In this document: positions 17,706 through 26,417 of the stretch, in pieces
Layout of the letters: every line of letters begins with the position of its first letter
Numbering within the stretch: position 1 is the stretch's first letter
Made by a program: the position numbers and the translations under genes
Notes under the pieces: generated by a model
What the model was told of the DNA's origin: nothing
Seen by the model: the letters and a program-made list of their open reading frames with translations, nothing else
Databases searched by the model: none
From: Burkholderia sp. PAMC 26561
Lineage (GTDB): Bacteria > Pseudomonadota > Gammaproteobacteria > Burkholderiales > Burkholderiaceae
Assembly (NCBI RefSeq): GCF_001557535.2
Contig: NZ_CP014310.1
Location: 496,001 to 560,000 of the forward strand
Length of the DNA: 64,000 nt
Direction: 5' to 3'

Positions 17706-17795
17706 GTGCGGCTGAAGAGTCGGGCCGAAAAAAGTCATGAACCGACGCGCAAACGCGAGCAGCGCATGCGTGGGCTTCGCGCCCGCTTCACCGCC
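17706..17795 (+). pseudogene. IS6-family transposase C-terminal scrap
   Basis: Thirty codons read VRLKSRAEKSHEPTRKREQR then MRGLRARFT. This is the basic segment conserved near the C-terminus of IS6-family transposases (compare NNRAENSNQPTRE in the copies at 15400 and 25263). It is directly joined to the truncated IS66 tnpB. Confidence 0.6.
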
Positions 17796-17813
17796 TGGCA
17801 TGTCTCACCGGGA

Positions 17814-18359
17814 TCACCCAAGATCCGTCCGCCTTCTGTGGAAGTGCGCGTCCGCACCCCTAATGCGTCGCCAACGTTTTAATGTGGCAACGTCGTCACG
17901 AACCCTTGGCGCCTTGGCGCCATAGTCCATCAGTTCCTTGATGACCTTTTGTGCGGAGGCAACCGGCGCGTCACAAGCAGCATCCAGTTCATAACGCGAC
18001 TTGAGCGCCGCCGGATTCGTTGCGCCGAGCCAGACCTGTCCGTCCTTGTCCTGCCATGCGAGCGCTTTCAGAGGTAGATCAATTCCGACGCGCTGATCGC
18101 ATCGCATTAGTAGTGTACCGACTTTCGGGTTGCTGAAGATCAGCAGCGCCGTCGGCCGAAGCGTGAGCCCGACCTTCGCCGCTGCGGCCGCGTGATCGAC
18201 CCGTGCAACGATCACAAAACCTTGATCTTTTGCCGCCGCCTCAACCCGATCGATTGTCTCCGAGACCGATCGGGAGCTTTTCTCCATCAGCAGTTCGTCC
18301 GCCTGCGCCACCGAGTGCAGCATCAGGACGAGTGAAAACAAGATCGCTTTCTTCATCAT
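17814..18359 (-). CDS. Exported DUF302-like protein
   Basis: A protein of about 181 residues. MMKKAILFSLVLMLHSVAQA is a clear signal peptide. The mature part looks like DUF302: a SVSETIDRVEAAAKDQGFVI helix-strand start, DHAAAAAKVGLTLRPTALLI, then SNPKVGTLLM and VGIDLPLKALAWQDKDGQVW. The last 25 residues are arginine-rich and atypical. They probably reflect read-through after the genuine end was lost at the IS junction. DUF302 proteins are small periplasmic domains of unknown biochemical role. The next gene upstream encodes a PhnD-like binding protein. Confidence 0.72.
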   Translation of the reverse strand: MMKKAILFSLVLMLHSVAQADELLMEKSSRSVSETIDRVEAAAKDQGFVIVARVDHAAAAAKVGLTLRPTALLIFSNPKVGTLLMRCDQRVGIDLPLKALAWQDKDGQVWLGATNPAALKSRYELDAACDAPVASAQKVIKELMDYGAKAPRVRDDVATLKRWRRIRGADAHFHRRRTDLG

Positions 18360-18439
18360 GCGTACCTTTATCTGTAGATTTACAAAGACAGTACTCTCCA
18401 ACCCGCTGTACTCGAGGGACAGTACGGGGGTGGCCACAG

Positions 18440-19249
18440 TTAGCGGATCGTGTCATACGACGGAAAGGCTTCAGCCATCTCGATCAGGCTCCGATACGCA
18501 GCGATTTCCGGCATTCTGAACTCCCGAACCAGCACGTCACGCATAAGGGCATCGTAGCCGGCTACCGTATGCAATGACACCAAGGCTTCACGGATTGCCG
18601 CGATCTCGCTTTCGGGCCGCGCCGAGGACGCGACCAACAGTGGAATCGGCGTCCACGCTGTGTAGCCGATCGTCCGAAAATTTGCGACGCTCTCCGGCGC
18701 GTGATGGCGAGCGAGATCCAGATAGAAGCAGTCAACGGCCACAACGTCAACTTCACCAGTATTAAGCGCATCCAGCGCACGGGCTGGCGTGTGCAGTGGC
18801 CCGATCGACGCGGCGAACAATGGCTTTCCGTCATTCGACAACGCGCCGAGCGCAGCACGCGGCGCCTGATATCCTGATTGCGAATCCACTGACATCCAGC
18901 CAATCCGACCTCCGAATGCAGTCGCCATCGAGCATGCAGCGGAACTCCGATTCACGAGAAACTCACTACGATAGCGAGGCAGGCCAGCGTACCAGGCTGG
19001 CTCCGGGACAGGCACGGCAAGCGGCACGATCTGGTGGTCTGTCTCGTTGACAAACGGCCACCCACACATGAATCCACAAGCAAGATCTTCCCTCGCCCAA
19101 AGCTCGGTCAATGGCAGCGGCCACGCATGCGCAACGATATCGATCTGCAGTTCAAGCTCAGCGAACAGCCTGCTGGACAGCGAGTTCCATGCTTCAGCTG
19201 TTTTGACTGACGCGTTGTACATACGGAACGACGCGATACCTTTTCTCAT
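18440..19249 (-). CDS. PhnD-like substrate-binding protein without signal peptide
   Basis: A 269-residue protein resembling the PhnD/phosphonate-type binding proteins: IASFRMYNASVKTAEAWNSL at the start, FMCGWPF, GGRIGWMSVDSQSGYQAPRA, ALDALNTGEVDVVAVDC for the hinge and ligand region, and TAWTPIPLLVAS. There is no signal peptide and no ABC permease or ATPase nearby. This repeats the situation of the SBP-like gene at 2140. It lies 190 bp beyond the porin gene in the same direction. The ligand cannot be told. Confidence 0.75.
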   Translation of the reverse strand: MRKGIASFRMYNASVKTAEAWNSLSSRLFAELELQIDIVAHAWPLPLTELWAREDLACGFMCGWPFVNETDHQIVPLAVPVPEPAWYAGLPRYRSEFLVNRSSAACSMATAFGGRIGWMSVDSQSGYQAPRAALGALSNDGKPLFAASIGPLHTPARALDALNTGEVDVVAVDCFYLDLARHHAPESVANFRTIGYTAWTPIPLLVASSARPESEIAAIREALVSLHTVAGYDALMRDVLVREFRMPEIAAYRSLIEMAEAFPSYDTIR

Positions 19250-19316
19250 GTTTGTGCTCCTCCGCGCTGGTTTGCAAATATCGGCATACTGCGATGCCGT
19301 TTAAAAGAAGTTTTCA

Positions 19317-19353
19317 GAGAACGCGCAGCAAGATACTCCCGCCGCGCGTTCTC
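19317..19353 (-). terminator. Terminator hairpin of porin gene
   Basis: GAGAACGCGC (19317-19326) and GCGCGTTCTC (19344-19353) are a perfect 10-bp inverted repeat. On the minus strand the stem is followed by CTGAAAACTTCTTTT. It stands about 65 bp past the porin stop codon. Confidence 0.65.
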
Positions 19354-19418
19354 CCGAGATACCACGAACCGATATCGGGCTTCACGTAAAGGACGAAGAA
19401 CTGATCTTTTCGCGTTGC

Positions 19419-20606
19419 TTAGAATTTGTGGCGCAGTGCGATGCGCATCACAGCCTGACGGTCATTAGAGGAATCGCCCAGCCCACCGATGTTTGCGACG
19501 GCAGCACTCCCTGTAGAACTGACACCAGATGCTTTCTGCACCGCCGCTGTAAAATACACGTCTGTGCGCTTCGACAGGAAATAATCCGCTAGCACGGCAA
19601 TCTGATGGTAGTGCTGGTCGCCGAGTGTCTCGCCACGTACTTCCACTCCGGTACTCGTCGTATAGTTATACGCGAAGCCTGCAAAGAACGCCGGTGTGAA
19701 CTGCCAGCGCAAACCAGCTTCGACGTCGTTAAACTTCGGCGATACACCGCCGAGGGAGGCGACATTTCCGTACTGCGTATTCGAATAGGTCAGTCCAATG
19801 AGGGCGGGGCCAATCGCGTATGTACCACCTACTGCCGCGACCTGGTACGAGCTCGCGGTGATGTAGTTGCTATTCAAGACGCCGCTCAGTGAATTCGCGC
19901 CACTCACGTTGTCAGTGAACAATCCCGTTCCCGCAGTCGGGCCGGTTGGGTTCTTGAAGAAGTTGTAGCCTGCGCCCAATGTGATTGGCCCGTGGTTGTA
20001 CGACGCCCCGAACGAATAGCCTCCGCCGCCGGTAACGTTGCCCGGCTGACCGCCAAGGCTTGCCTCGGCACCAAAGTTCAGACCGTTGAAGTCTGGGCTT
20101 ACATACTTGATACTGTTGTTGACACGCAATGTGTTTACGAGGTTATCGAGGTCAACTGGATGGCCAAAGGTCGTCGATCCGCCAATGTAACCCGTGCTCG
20201 TGACGGGCTGTACATAGGCAACCACAAGATCGTACTGGCGGCCGAATGTCACCGTACCGTAGCTGCGGCTGCTTAAACCGACGTAGGTCGTCCGGCCAAA
20301 CGGCGTGCCACCTTGCGCGAATGCGCCAGTGTTCAGATTGATACCGCCTTGAATATCGAAGATCGCCTTCAGCCCGTCACCCAGATCCTCTGTGCCGCGG
20401 AAACCCCACCGGCTACCGTTCAGTCCATTGATCGAATCCACCGTCAATTGACGGCCACCGACATTTACGCCTTTTACAACATTTTTGGCGTTGGTATTGA
20501 ATTGAAACCCTTCATCGAGGACGCCGTACAACGTCACGCTACTTTGCGCGTGAGCGGCTAACGACCAGATTCCCGAAAAGGCAGCAGCCAGCCATATATT
20601 TTTCAT
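19419..20606 (-). CDS. Outer-membrane porin
   Basis: A 395-residue Burkholderia-type porin. The signal peptide KNIWLAAAFSGIWSLAAHA is followed by QSSVTLYGVLDEGFQFN. Family blocks include GSRWGFRGTEDLGDGLKAIF, YVGLSSRSYGTVTFGRQYDL, a late LADYFLSKRTDVYFTAAVQK strand pair, and the terminal MRIALRHKF. The mature barrel is complete. The position between the ammonia-lyase-like and PhnD-like genes suggests service to the same pathway, but no HutC operator is seen directly before it. Confidence 0.92.
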   Translation of the reverse strand: MKNIWLAAAFSGIWSLAAHAQSSVTLYGVLDEGFQFNTNAKNVVKGVNVGGRQLTVDSINGLNGSRWGFRGTEDLGDGLKAIFDIQGGINLNTGAFAQGGTPFGRTTYVGLSSRSYGTVTFGRQYDLVVAYVQPVTSTGYIGGSTTFGHPVDLDNLVNTLRVNNSIKYVSPDFNGLNFGAEASLGGQPGNVTGGGGYSFGASYNHGPITLGAGYNFFKNPTGPTAGTGLFTDNVSGANSLSGVLNSNYITASSYQVAAVGGTYAIGPALIGLTYSNTQYGNVASLGGVSPKFNDVEAGLRWQFTPAFFAGFAYNYTTSTGVEVRGETLGDQHYHQIAVLADYFLSKRTDVYFTAAVQKASGVSSTGSAAVANIGGLGDSSNDRQAVMRIALRHKF

Positions 20607-20809
20607 CTTAGTTGTCCTTTTTAATATAAAAGAAAATTAATTAAATTTCTCTCGGACTGATTACGAAACGACGGACAACGGAGCGCCTTCACACGCAGAA
20701 GACACGCCCCAATTTCCCAGTATTAGTGGACTTGCAGAAAAGAATCCTGAATTGACATGTAGTCGATTCGCAACGTCGAACTTGCGGAATCGAGCGGGAT
20801 CACACCGTG

Positions 20810-22452
20810 TCAGTTTTGGTATTTCTTGAGCAACGTCGCAGCAGCCCGAAACTCGGGAGTGAACGACCGGTCTTCATCCCGGAACGGGACAACATTGCGC
20901 AATGCGTCGAAAAGTTTTTGTGTGTCTGGTGACAGCGTGAAACCTTTGCCAGCTTTCTGACGCAACTCGACAGCCTGCGCTGCAGAGATCAGTTCGATTG
21001 CAACCAGGTCAAACGAATTATCGATCTCCGTTTGCACCCTGCGAATCACGCGAGGTGCGTTGGTCGCGATATCTTCTATGTCGCCTGCGGCCGACAGATA
21101 GTCCATCGAAACCGGCATCGCAAGTTCCTTGTTCTCTTCAGCCAATGCCAGCGGCGGCTTCTCCATGGCGCCGAAGGCATGCAGCGTGTTATCCGTGCCG
21201 AGGAAACGGCTTAGGTGCGTAAAGCGCGGATCGTTCATCTTGATGATTCGCTGCGCGGAGGCGAGCGAGTTGTGCGCCAACGCGATGCCAGTCTCTTCGA
21301 ACGATAACGCGTATGGCAGCGGCTCGAAATTGGCGTTAGGCAACACGGCGCCATATCCGTCCTTCTCTTGCAGATAGCTGCGCTTCGCTTGCCAGAGGTC
21401 GCTTTTCGGTTTAACGCCAATAGCCACGCCAGGATTATCGTCCGATGAATTCAACTGGATTTCAATGAGCCGGCGGTCCTCGTCGTAACTCTTGTCGATT
21501 TCAGCCAGCAGATAAGGCGCATCGCGGAAGCTGAGGGGATCCTGTAGTGCCCTCTCGTCGTCCCGTTGCCATAGACTGCTACCCGTGAGAATATCGCGCA
21601 ACGCAGCGCCCGTCCGAATCACGTGAGGATAAGGGTGCAGCGCAAGCGTATCTTCGAGAAACGGCGAAACGTTGCCATTCAAGCCCTGCAGACTCATCGC
21701 GTAGACGACTTTTTCGACGTGGCTCAGTTGCTTGAGATCAATAAGCGCGAGCGCCGCCATACCCGTAGAGTAAGCGTTTGAACTGAGAATACCCAGTGCG
21801 TCTTTTCCCCACGGGTGGATCGGTTCGATTCCAGCGGCTTTTAGCGCAGTCGCGGCAGCGACTTTTACGCCGCGGTAATACACGTCGCCTTCGCCCATCA
21901 TTGTTAAACCGACGTGGCTCAGAATAGTAATGTCCGCTTCACCGATCGACCCTTCGATCGGGATCGAGGGGTAATGCCAGAATTCAGGAACTGGACGTAC
22001 TTTTCTGCGACTGCGGGTTGCACCCCCGATGCACCGACGAGCATTTGATTCAGACGCGTCGCCATAGCAGCGCGGGCGGTTCGGACGTCCATGTCTGGGC
22101 CCACGCCCCCCGAATGCGCATGAAGCAGCGCGGCATTGAAACGTGTCGAAGCCTCAATGACGTCGGTCGTAAGCTTACCTTGAGCATCGACCATCTGACG
22201 GTCCTTGTTCATACCAACGCCAACGGTAAGACCGTAAATGCGCTGCCCCTCGACGGCGGCTTCGAGCAACAGGTCATGCCCTTTCGCGACTTGCCTCATG
22301 GCCGCAGGTGCAACGACAACCTGTTCGCCCATTGCGATGTTGCCGATCGTTTCCGGAGTGGCCGACTTGCCCTCTAAGGTAACGGCGGCATGGCACGTCA
22401 AGGCTTGAAGCAACAGAATCGCGCTGAATATCTGTGTGACAGGGTTGAGCAT
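20810..22452 (-). pseudogene. Exported histidine-ammonia-lyase-like protein, frameshifted, no MIO triad
   Basis: Two adjoining frames together make one HAL/PAL-family protein of about 547 residues. It begins at the ATG at 22452 (AAGGAAACTC just upstream) with a signal peptide (NPVTQIFSAILLLQALTCHA). It keeps IYGLTVGVGMNKD, matching the family's Tyr-loop. The frame breaks at a run of four G (21968-21971). Restoring one base joins the parts as ITPSIPIEGSIGEADITILS. At the place where HutH has GSVGASGDL, this reads GSIGEADIT, so the Ala-Ser-Gly triad that forms the MIO cofactor is absent. The second part (21901 down to 20810) has NSYSTG-like, EIQLNSSDDNPGV and HNSLASAQR blocks. The frameshift could be a sequencing error. 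Confidence 0.75.
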
Positions 22453-22545
22453 GAGTTTCCTTCGTGGAAAGTTTCCTTTGGTCTCCGCGCCCGAGGTGGA
22501 TGCGCGAGTCAAGACGGAATTTCAAGCCGTCCAAACGAGAATACT

Positions 22546-22559
22546 TTGTCTATACATAT
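22546..22559 (-). promoter_or_regulatory. HutC-type operator before ammonia-lyase-like gene
   Basis: TTGTCTATACATAT (plus strand) contains TGTCTATACA, of the palindromic form TGTnTAnACA recognised by HutC-like GntR regulators. On the minus strand it lies between TTGCGA and TATTCT boxes 18 bp apart, about 95 bp before the ATG at 22452. Binding would block the promoter. Confidence 0.65.
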
Positions 22560-22740
22560 GTTCGCAATTTTTCAATATTCTTTTCGGGAAGGATCTTTCC
22601 AAAATATTTTTCCACCCTGTTTCCACGGAAAATCTCTTCTTATTATGGATAACAGTGAAGGCTGCCGCGCTTGTTGATGGCCGCCGCAGCCCCGTGCGAT
22701 ACCGCTTCGTGACTATAGGGAGTTGACTCGACTGCGGACG

Positions 22741-23745
22741 TCAGGCGAACTGCAACGATTGCCCGATGCCGAGGCGCTTCGCTTTCTCGAGCATCGCGTG
22801 AGCCAGCCCGATGTCGCTGAGACTGAGGCCGCGATGCCAGAACAGGATCGTCTCGTCGTCGTTCTGGCGGCCGGCCTTCTTGCCCGCCACGATCTCGCCA
22901 AGCTCCGCATGTAGCGTTTCTTCCGAAAGGCGGTCGGTGTCGACGTGCTGCCTGAGTGAGCCGAACGGCAGACCTTTGCGGCACTGGCCCCAATCGTCAA
23001 CCACCATCTTGTTCATGATATCCGTCAGTGAGAGCTCGACGGCACTCATCGTGCCATAGGGCATTACCAGCGCTCCGCGCTTGATCCATTCGGTTTTTAG
23101 CAGCGGTTCCGGTTTTGGCAGGCGCGATGCTTCCACCACGATGTCTGCGCCGCGTACGCAGGATTCCCAATCCTCAGTGACCCGGACTGGCTTCCCGAGA
23201 TCTTGGGACAGCCGCTGCGCGAACGCATTGCGGCTTTCTTCGCGCCGCGAATGCACACGGATTTCGTCGAAGTTGAACAGGTGGTCGAGCAGTCGCACGT
23301 TCCAGTAGGACGTGCCGCGCGCACCGATGTGCGCAAGAACCTTGCTGCCTTTGCGGGCTAGATATTTGGCTCCCAACGCGGTCATCGCGCCGGTGCGCAT
23401 ATCTGTGATCGACGTTGCATCGAGGATAGCTTTCGGGGCACCTGTCTCGGGATCAAAAAGGTTAAGCACGGCTAGCTCTGAAGGCAAACCGCGCTGATAG
23501 TTGTTGACGAAGTCGCCGACCACTTTCACGCCCGCAAGTCCGAGCGGGTGGATGACCCCGCGCAGTACGTTAAAGTGTCCTTCCGCCGAATCCTTCGGGA
23601 TCAAATGGACACGGGGTTCGATCACGGTTTCGCGATTGCCCTGGGCGGCCAGCGCCGATTCCACGGCAGCCAGAATCTCCGCGTCCGTCAACTCCAGTCG
23701 CTCGACGTCCAGACGGTTCAGAAAGGTGAAATGAATCGATTCCAT
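22741..23745 (-). CDS. Ornithine cyclodeaminase-family protein
   Basis: A 334-residue member of the ornithine cyclodeaminase/mu-crystallin family, NAD(P)-dependent enzymes acting on amino or imino acids. It shows GLAGVKVVGDFVNNYQRGLP, LAVLNLFDPETGAPKAILDA, TSITDMRTGAMTALGAKYLA (the Arg-Thr-Gly signature), and the nucleotide-binding strand KVLAHIGARGTSYWNVRLL. Public annotations of close relatives often carry the name 'tyramine oxidase subunit B'; that name does not prove the reaction. The frame opens earlier, but the ATG at 23745 begins the conserved part. Only 25 bp separate it from the MFS gene, so they form one operon. Confidence 0.83.
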   Translation of the reverse strand: MESIHFTFLNRLDVERLELTDAEILAAVESALAAQGNRETVIEPRVHLIPKDSAEGHFNVLRGVIHPLGLAGVKVVGDFVNNYQRGLPSELAVLNLFDPETGAPKAILDATSITDMRTGAMTALGAKYLARKGSKVLAHIGARGTSYWNVRLLDHLFNFDEIRVHSRREESRNAFAQRLSQDLGKPVRVTEDWESCVRGADIVVEASRLPKPEPLLKTEWIKRGALVMPYGTMSAVELSLTDIMNKMVVDDWGQCRKGLPFGSLRQHVDTDRLSEETLHAELGEIVAGKKAGRQNDDETILFWHRGLSLSDIGLAHAMLEKAKRLGIGQSLQFA

Positions 23746-23770
23746 AGAGGGTTTCCTGAAAAAATAGGTG

Positions 23771-25120
23771 TTAATCCGACAGGCCGCCTTTAGCGGGAGG
23801 TGCGGACATGTGCGAGTGGTTTTGCGTGGGTGCCGTCGTTTCGTCCGGCGATTGCGTAATGCCAAGTCGGCGAAAGCGGCGCAGATCGGCTTCCGGGTGA
23901 ATCAGCAGGGCCGCTACGATACCGAGAGTGATGACGAGCAGACCCGCGTAAAGATAGCCAGTCCGGAAGCCGTCGACGGGGTCCGAGCCGACGTCGACAA
24001 TCAGGCCCATGGCGACGGGTGCGATCAGGCCGGCAAGAGTATGAACCGAGTTGGTGATGCCCAGCAGCGCGCCACGCTGCGAGGACGGGCAGATTTCTCC
24101 GATCAGCGTCGAACCGAGCGTGAAGATAACGCTGCCTATTGAAAACGCGAGGCCAATCAGAAAGATCTTCAACGGACCCAGAGCCAACATCGGTAGACAG
24201 GCCGCCGCCGCACCGGCGCCGATCACGCACATGCAGCCGAACGCACCCCGTGCAACGCGGCTCGAATAGCCATTCTTCGCGAGCCGTTGCGATATGAATG
24301 CGAAGCAGGGTGCCAGCACGATCTGCATCACCGAGGGGAGGGCAATCACCCAAGCCGCCGTCGAGGGGCTGAGGTGAACAGCCCGGATCAGATAGTTGGC
24401 AAGCCAGACGATGTTAAGCGCAATCATCCAGTATGCGGCGAAGCCTGCTATATACACGCCGAGCGCGGTACGGCTCAGAATCAGATAGCGGTAAGGAATG
24501 CGGGTGGGCGCTACGCCGTCTGCTATCACGTGGCCTATGGGCCCGTCCTCGCCGACAGCGGCCCAGACGATGGCCCAGGCGAGACCCGCCACAGCCAGCG
24601 CGGCAAAAGCGGCATGCCAGCTGTAACGCACGATGATCCATGTGATGAGTGGCGCAACCACGCCGGCTCCGAACGCGGCGCCGCATGCAACAACGCTGGT
24701 CGGCACGGCTCGGCGGTTATCGCCAAACCACTTGTACACGGCGTGAAGTGCGACAGGAAATGCAGGTCCTTCCGCAGCGCCGAGAATCACCCGGCTGCCA
24801 AATAGCGCGACAAAGCTGACGGTCCCTGTCATGGGTAAAAGTGCCAGGGCCCAGATCACGCTCATTACCAGCATGATGCGTTTGGTTGAGACGTGGTTAG
24901 ACAGGAATCCAATTGCGACACCCGAAATTGAGAACAGCAAAAAGAACGCACTTCCCAACGCGCCAAACTGCGCGTGAGTTAGTCGTAATTCGGTGATGAT
25001 CGCCGTGCTTGACAAGCCAACGACCGCCTTATCCGCGAAGTTGATTAGCATGAACAGAAAGACAAGTACGACAATTGTCCATGCCTTCCGTCCACCAAGA
25101 ATCAGATTTGTCTCGTTCAT
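23771..25120 (-). CDS. MFS permease
   Basis: A 449-residue transporter with about 12 hydrophobic segments. Typical blocks are LINFADKAVVGLSSTAIITE in helix 1-2, GALGSAFFLLFSISGVAIGF, SRVILGAAEGPAFPVALHAV in helix 4 and HPEADLRRF at the end. The type resembles organic-acid/hexuronate transporters (ACS branch). The ATG at 25120 starts the conserved region; the frame is open to 25186. It is the first gene of an operon with the cyclodeaminase-like gene. A HutC-type operator lies about 110 bp upstream, overlapping the promoter. Confidence 0.86.
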   Translation of the reverse strand: MNETNLILGGRKAWTIVVLVFLFMLINFADKAVVGLSSTAIITELRLTHAQFGALGSAFFLLFSISGVAIGFLSNHVSTKRIMLVMSVIWALALLPMTGTVSFVALFGSRVILGAAEGPAFPVALHAVYKWFGDNRRAVPTSVVACGAAFGAGVVAPLITWIIVRYSWHAAFAALAVAGLAWAIVWAAVGEDGPIGHVIADGVAPTRIPYRYLILSRTALGVYIAGFAAYWMIALNIVWLANYLIRAVHLSPSTAAWVIALPSVMQIVLAPCFAFISQRLAKNGYSSRVARGAFGCMCVIGAGAAAACLPMLALGPLKIFLIGLAFSIGSVIFTLGSTLIGEICPSSQRGALLGITNSVHTLAGLIAPVAMGLIVDVGSDPVDGFRTGYLYAGLLVITLGIVAALLIHPEADLRRFRRLGITQSPDETTAPTQNHSHMSAPPAKGGLSD

Positions 25121-25227
25121 GTTGTTCGTTCCTTTTCCAGTGCCTCTGCCGCGTCCTCGGCTCTTTTTTGGGCATCGGCTGCGCAAGCGACTTCATTGAT
25201 TTCGCAAAGTAGCAGCGCCATTTAAGA

Positions 25228-25241
25228 TTGTCTATACATAT
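25228..25241 (-). promoter_or_regulatory. HutC-type operator before MFS operon
   Basis: TTGTCTATACATAT, identical over 14 bp to the site at 22546. On the minus strand it overlaps a promoter with TTGATA and GACAAT boxes 17 bp apart. Confidence 0.65.
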
Positions 25242-25262
25242 CTTGCCGGTATCAATCCAGAG

Positions 25263-26090
25263 GGCGTTGTTAGGTTGTTGGGCCACTCACAAAAGATGGC
25301 GAGGTGAAGAAATCAAAATCGCTTTATCACGGTCATTGTTTTCCAGTTGCGGTCATCAGTTGCGCCGTGCGCTGGTATTTCCGCTTTCAGTTGAGCTTGC
25401 GCGACATCGAGGAACTGCTCTTTCGAGCGCGGCGTGATCGTGACATACGACACGATCCGATGCAGGAGTGACAAATTTGGTAAGGGCTTTGCTCATCGAG
25501 TAATAGCGGTGCGACGCAAGCCGGGTAGTACGTGGCACCTTGACGAGATGTTCGTCACGTTTGCGAGGTGAACCGTATCTGTTGTGGCGTGCGGTAGACG
25601 AACATGGCGCCGAACTCGACATCCTGGTGCAGAAGCGGCGTGATAAAGCCGCCGCCAAACGCTTCTTCAAGCGCGTGCTGCGCTCGAGCCCCTTGCCACG
25701 CAAGATCGTCACGGGTCAGTTACGCAGCTACCGGCCGCCAGAGCCGAGATCCCGGAGCTTGCGAGCGTGAAGCACGTATTCGTCAAAGCGGCTGCCCGGC
25801 TTAATAACCGATCCGAAAACAGCAATCAACCTACACGCGAACCCGAGCGTTGCATGCGCGGCTTTAGCAACCTGAAACGCACGCAGCAGTATCTCTCGTG
25901 CTTTGGTCCGATTCGCCAACACTTCGCGCTGAAGCGGCATCTGCTAAGCGCTTCACTCTATCGCAAACATCTCGCCGCTCGGTTCGTCGCTTGGCGTGAA
26001 TTCGCCGAATCACCCAAAGTCCATCGAGCGCTTTCTGACCAATCGTCACACTGCCCGTCGTGCCGTTCTATTCTTGGCAAGTTGACAACG
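25263..26090 (+). pseudogene. IS6-family element, copy B, multiply frameshifted
   Basis: A remnant about 828 bp long, close to full IS6 size. Ends GGCGTTGT (25263) and its complement ending in GTTGACAACGCC (to about 26090) are visible. The transposase starts near a GTG at 25304 (FRFQLSLRDIEELLF, VTYDTIRCRSDKFGKG in successive frames). It continues as RGEPYLLWRAVDEHGAELDI, RFFKRVLRSSPLPRK, KHVFVKAAARLNNRSENSNQ and RQHFALKRHLLSASLYRK. Several one-base indels break it, for example extra T residues near 25412 and 25561. It is oriented opposite to copy A. Confidence 0.82.
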
Positions 26091-26323
26091 CCCCTTGAAG
26101 TAGTCTGCCTCATTTGGAACTCGGGTTATAGAGTTTTGAATTGACTAAAATTGAGATATCGAAGTTCGAGGGCACCTCGTTTTCGACAGCTGCAATGCCG
26201 AAAGCATGCAGCAGTTACCGAGATTTCGCCACGCGATCCGAACATGGATGGCTTATTTCATAAGCAATATTCTTACAAATCGTCAGCAAGAGGCTTTTTT
26301 GTTATTTTTTTGTTGCAGTCAGA

Positions 26324-26337
26324 TTGTCTATACATTT
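26324..26337 (+). promoter_or_regulatory. HutC-type operator before porin
   Basis: TTGTCTATACATTT shares the first 12 bases with the sites at 22546 and 25228. It lies about 80 bp before the porin ATG and immediately after TTGCAG, a possible -35 box, so repressor binding would cover the core promoter. Confidence 0.62.
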
Positions 26338-26417
26338 ACCATTAGATCATGCTTGCTTTCTGAGCATCGGCCCCACTACTTGCGCCGCGTCGACCGCGGT
26401 CGAGCTACGACGGAATT

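Noticed and set aside
22070..22110. Ala-Ser-Gly in the first half of the ammonia-lyase homologue as the MIO triad.
   Set aside because: It lies in LVGASGVQP, which aligns with the helix before the active-site loop (GxSGV in HutH), not with the GSVGASGDL loop.
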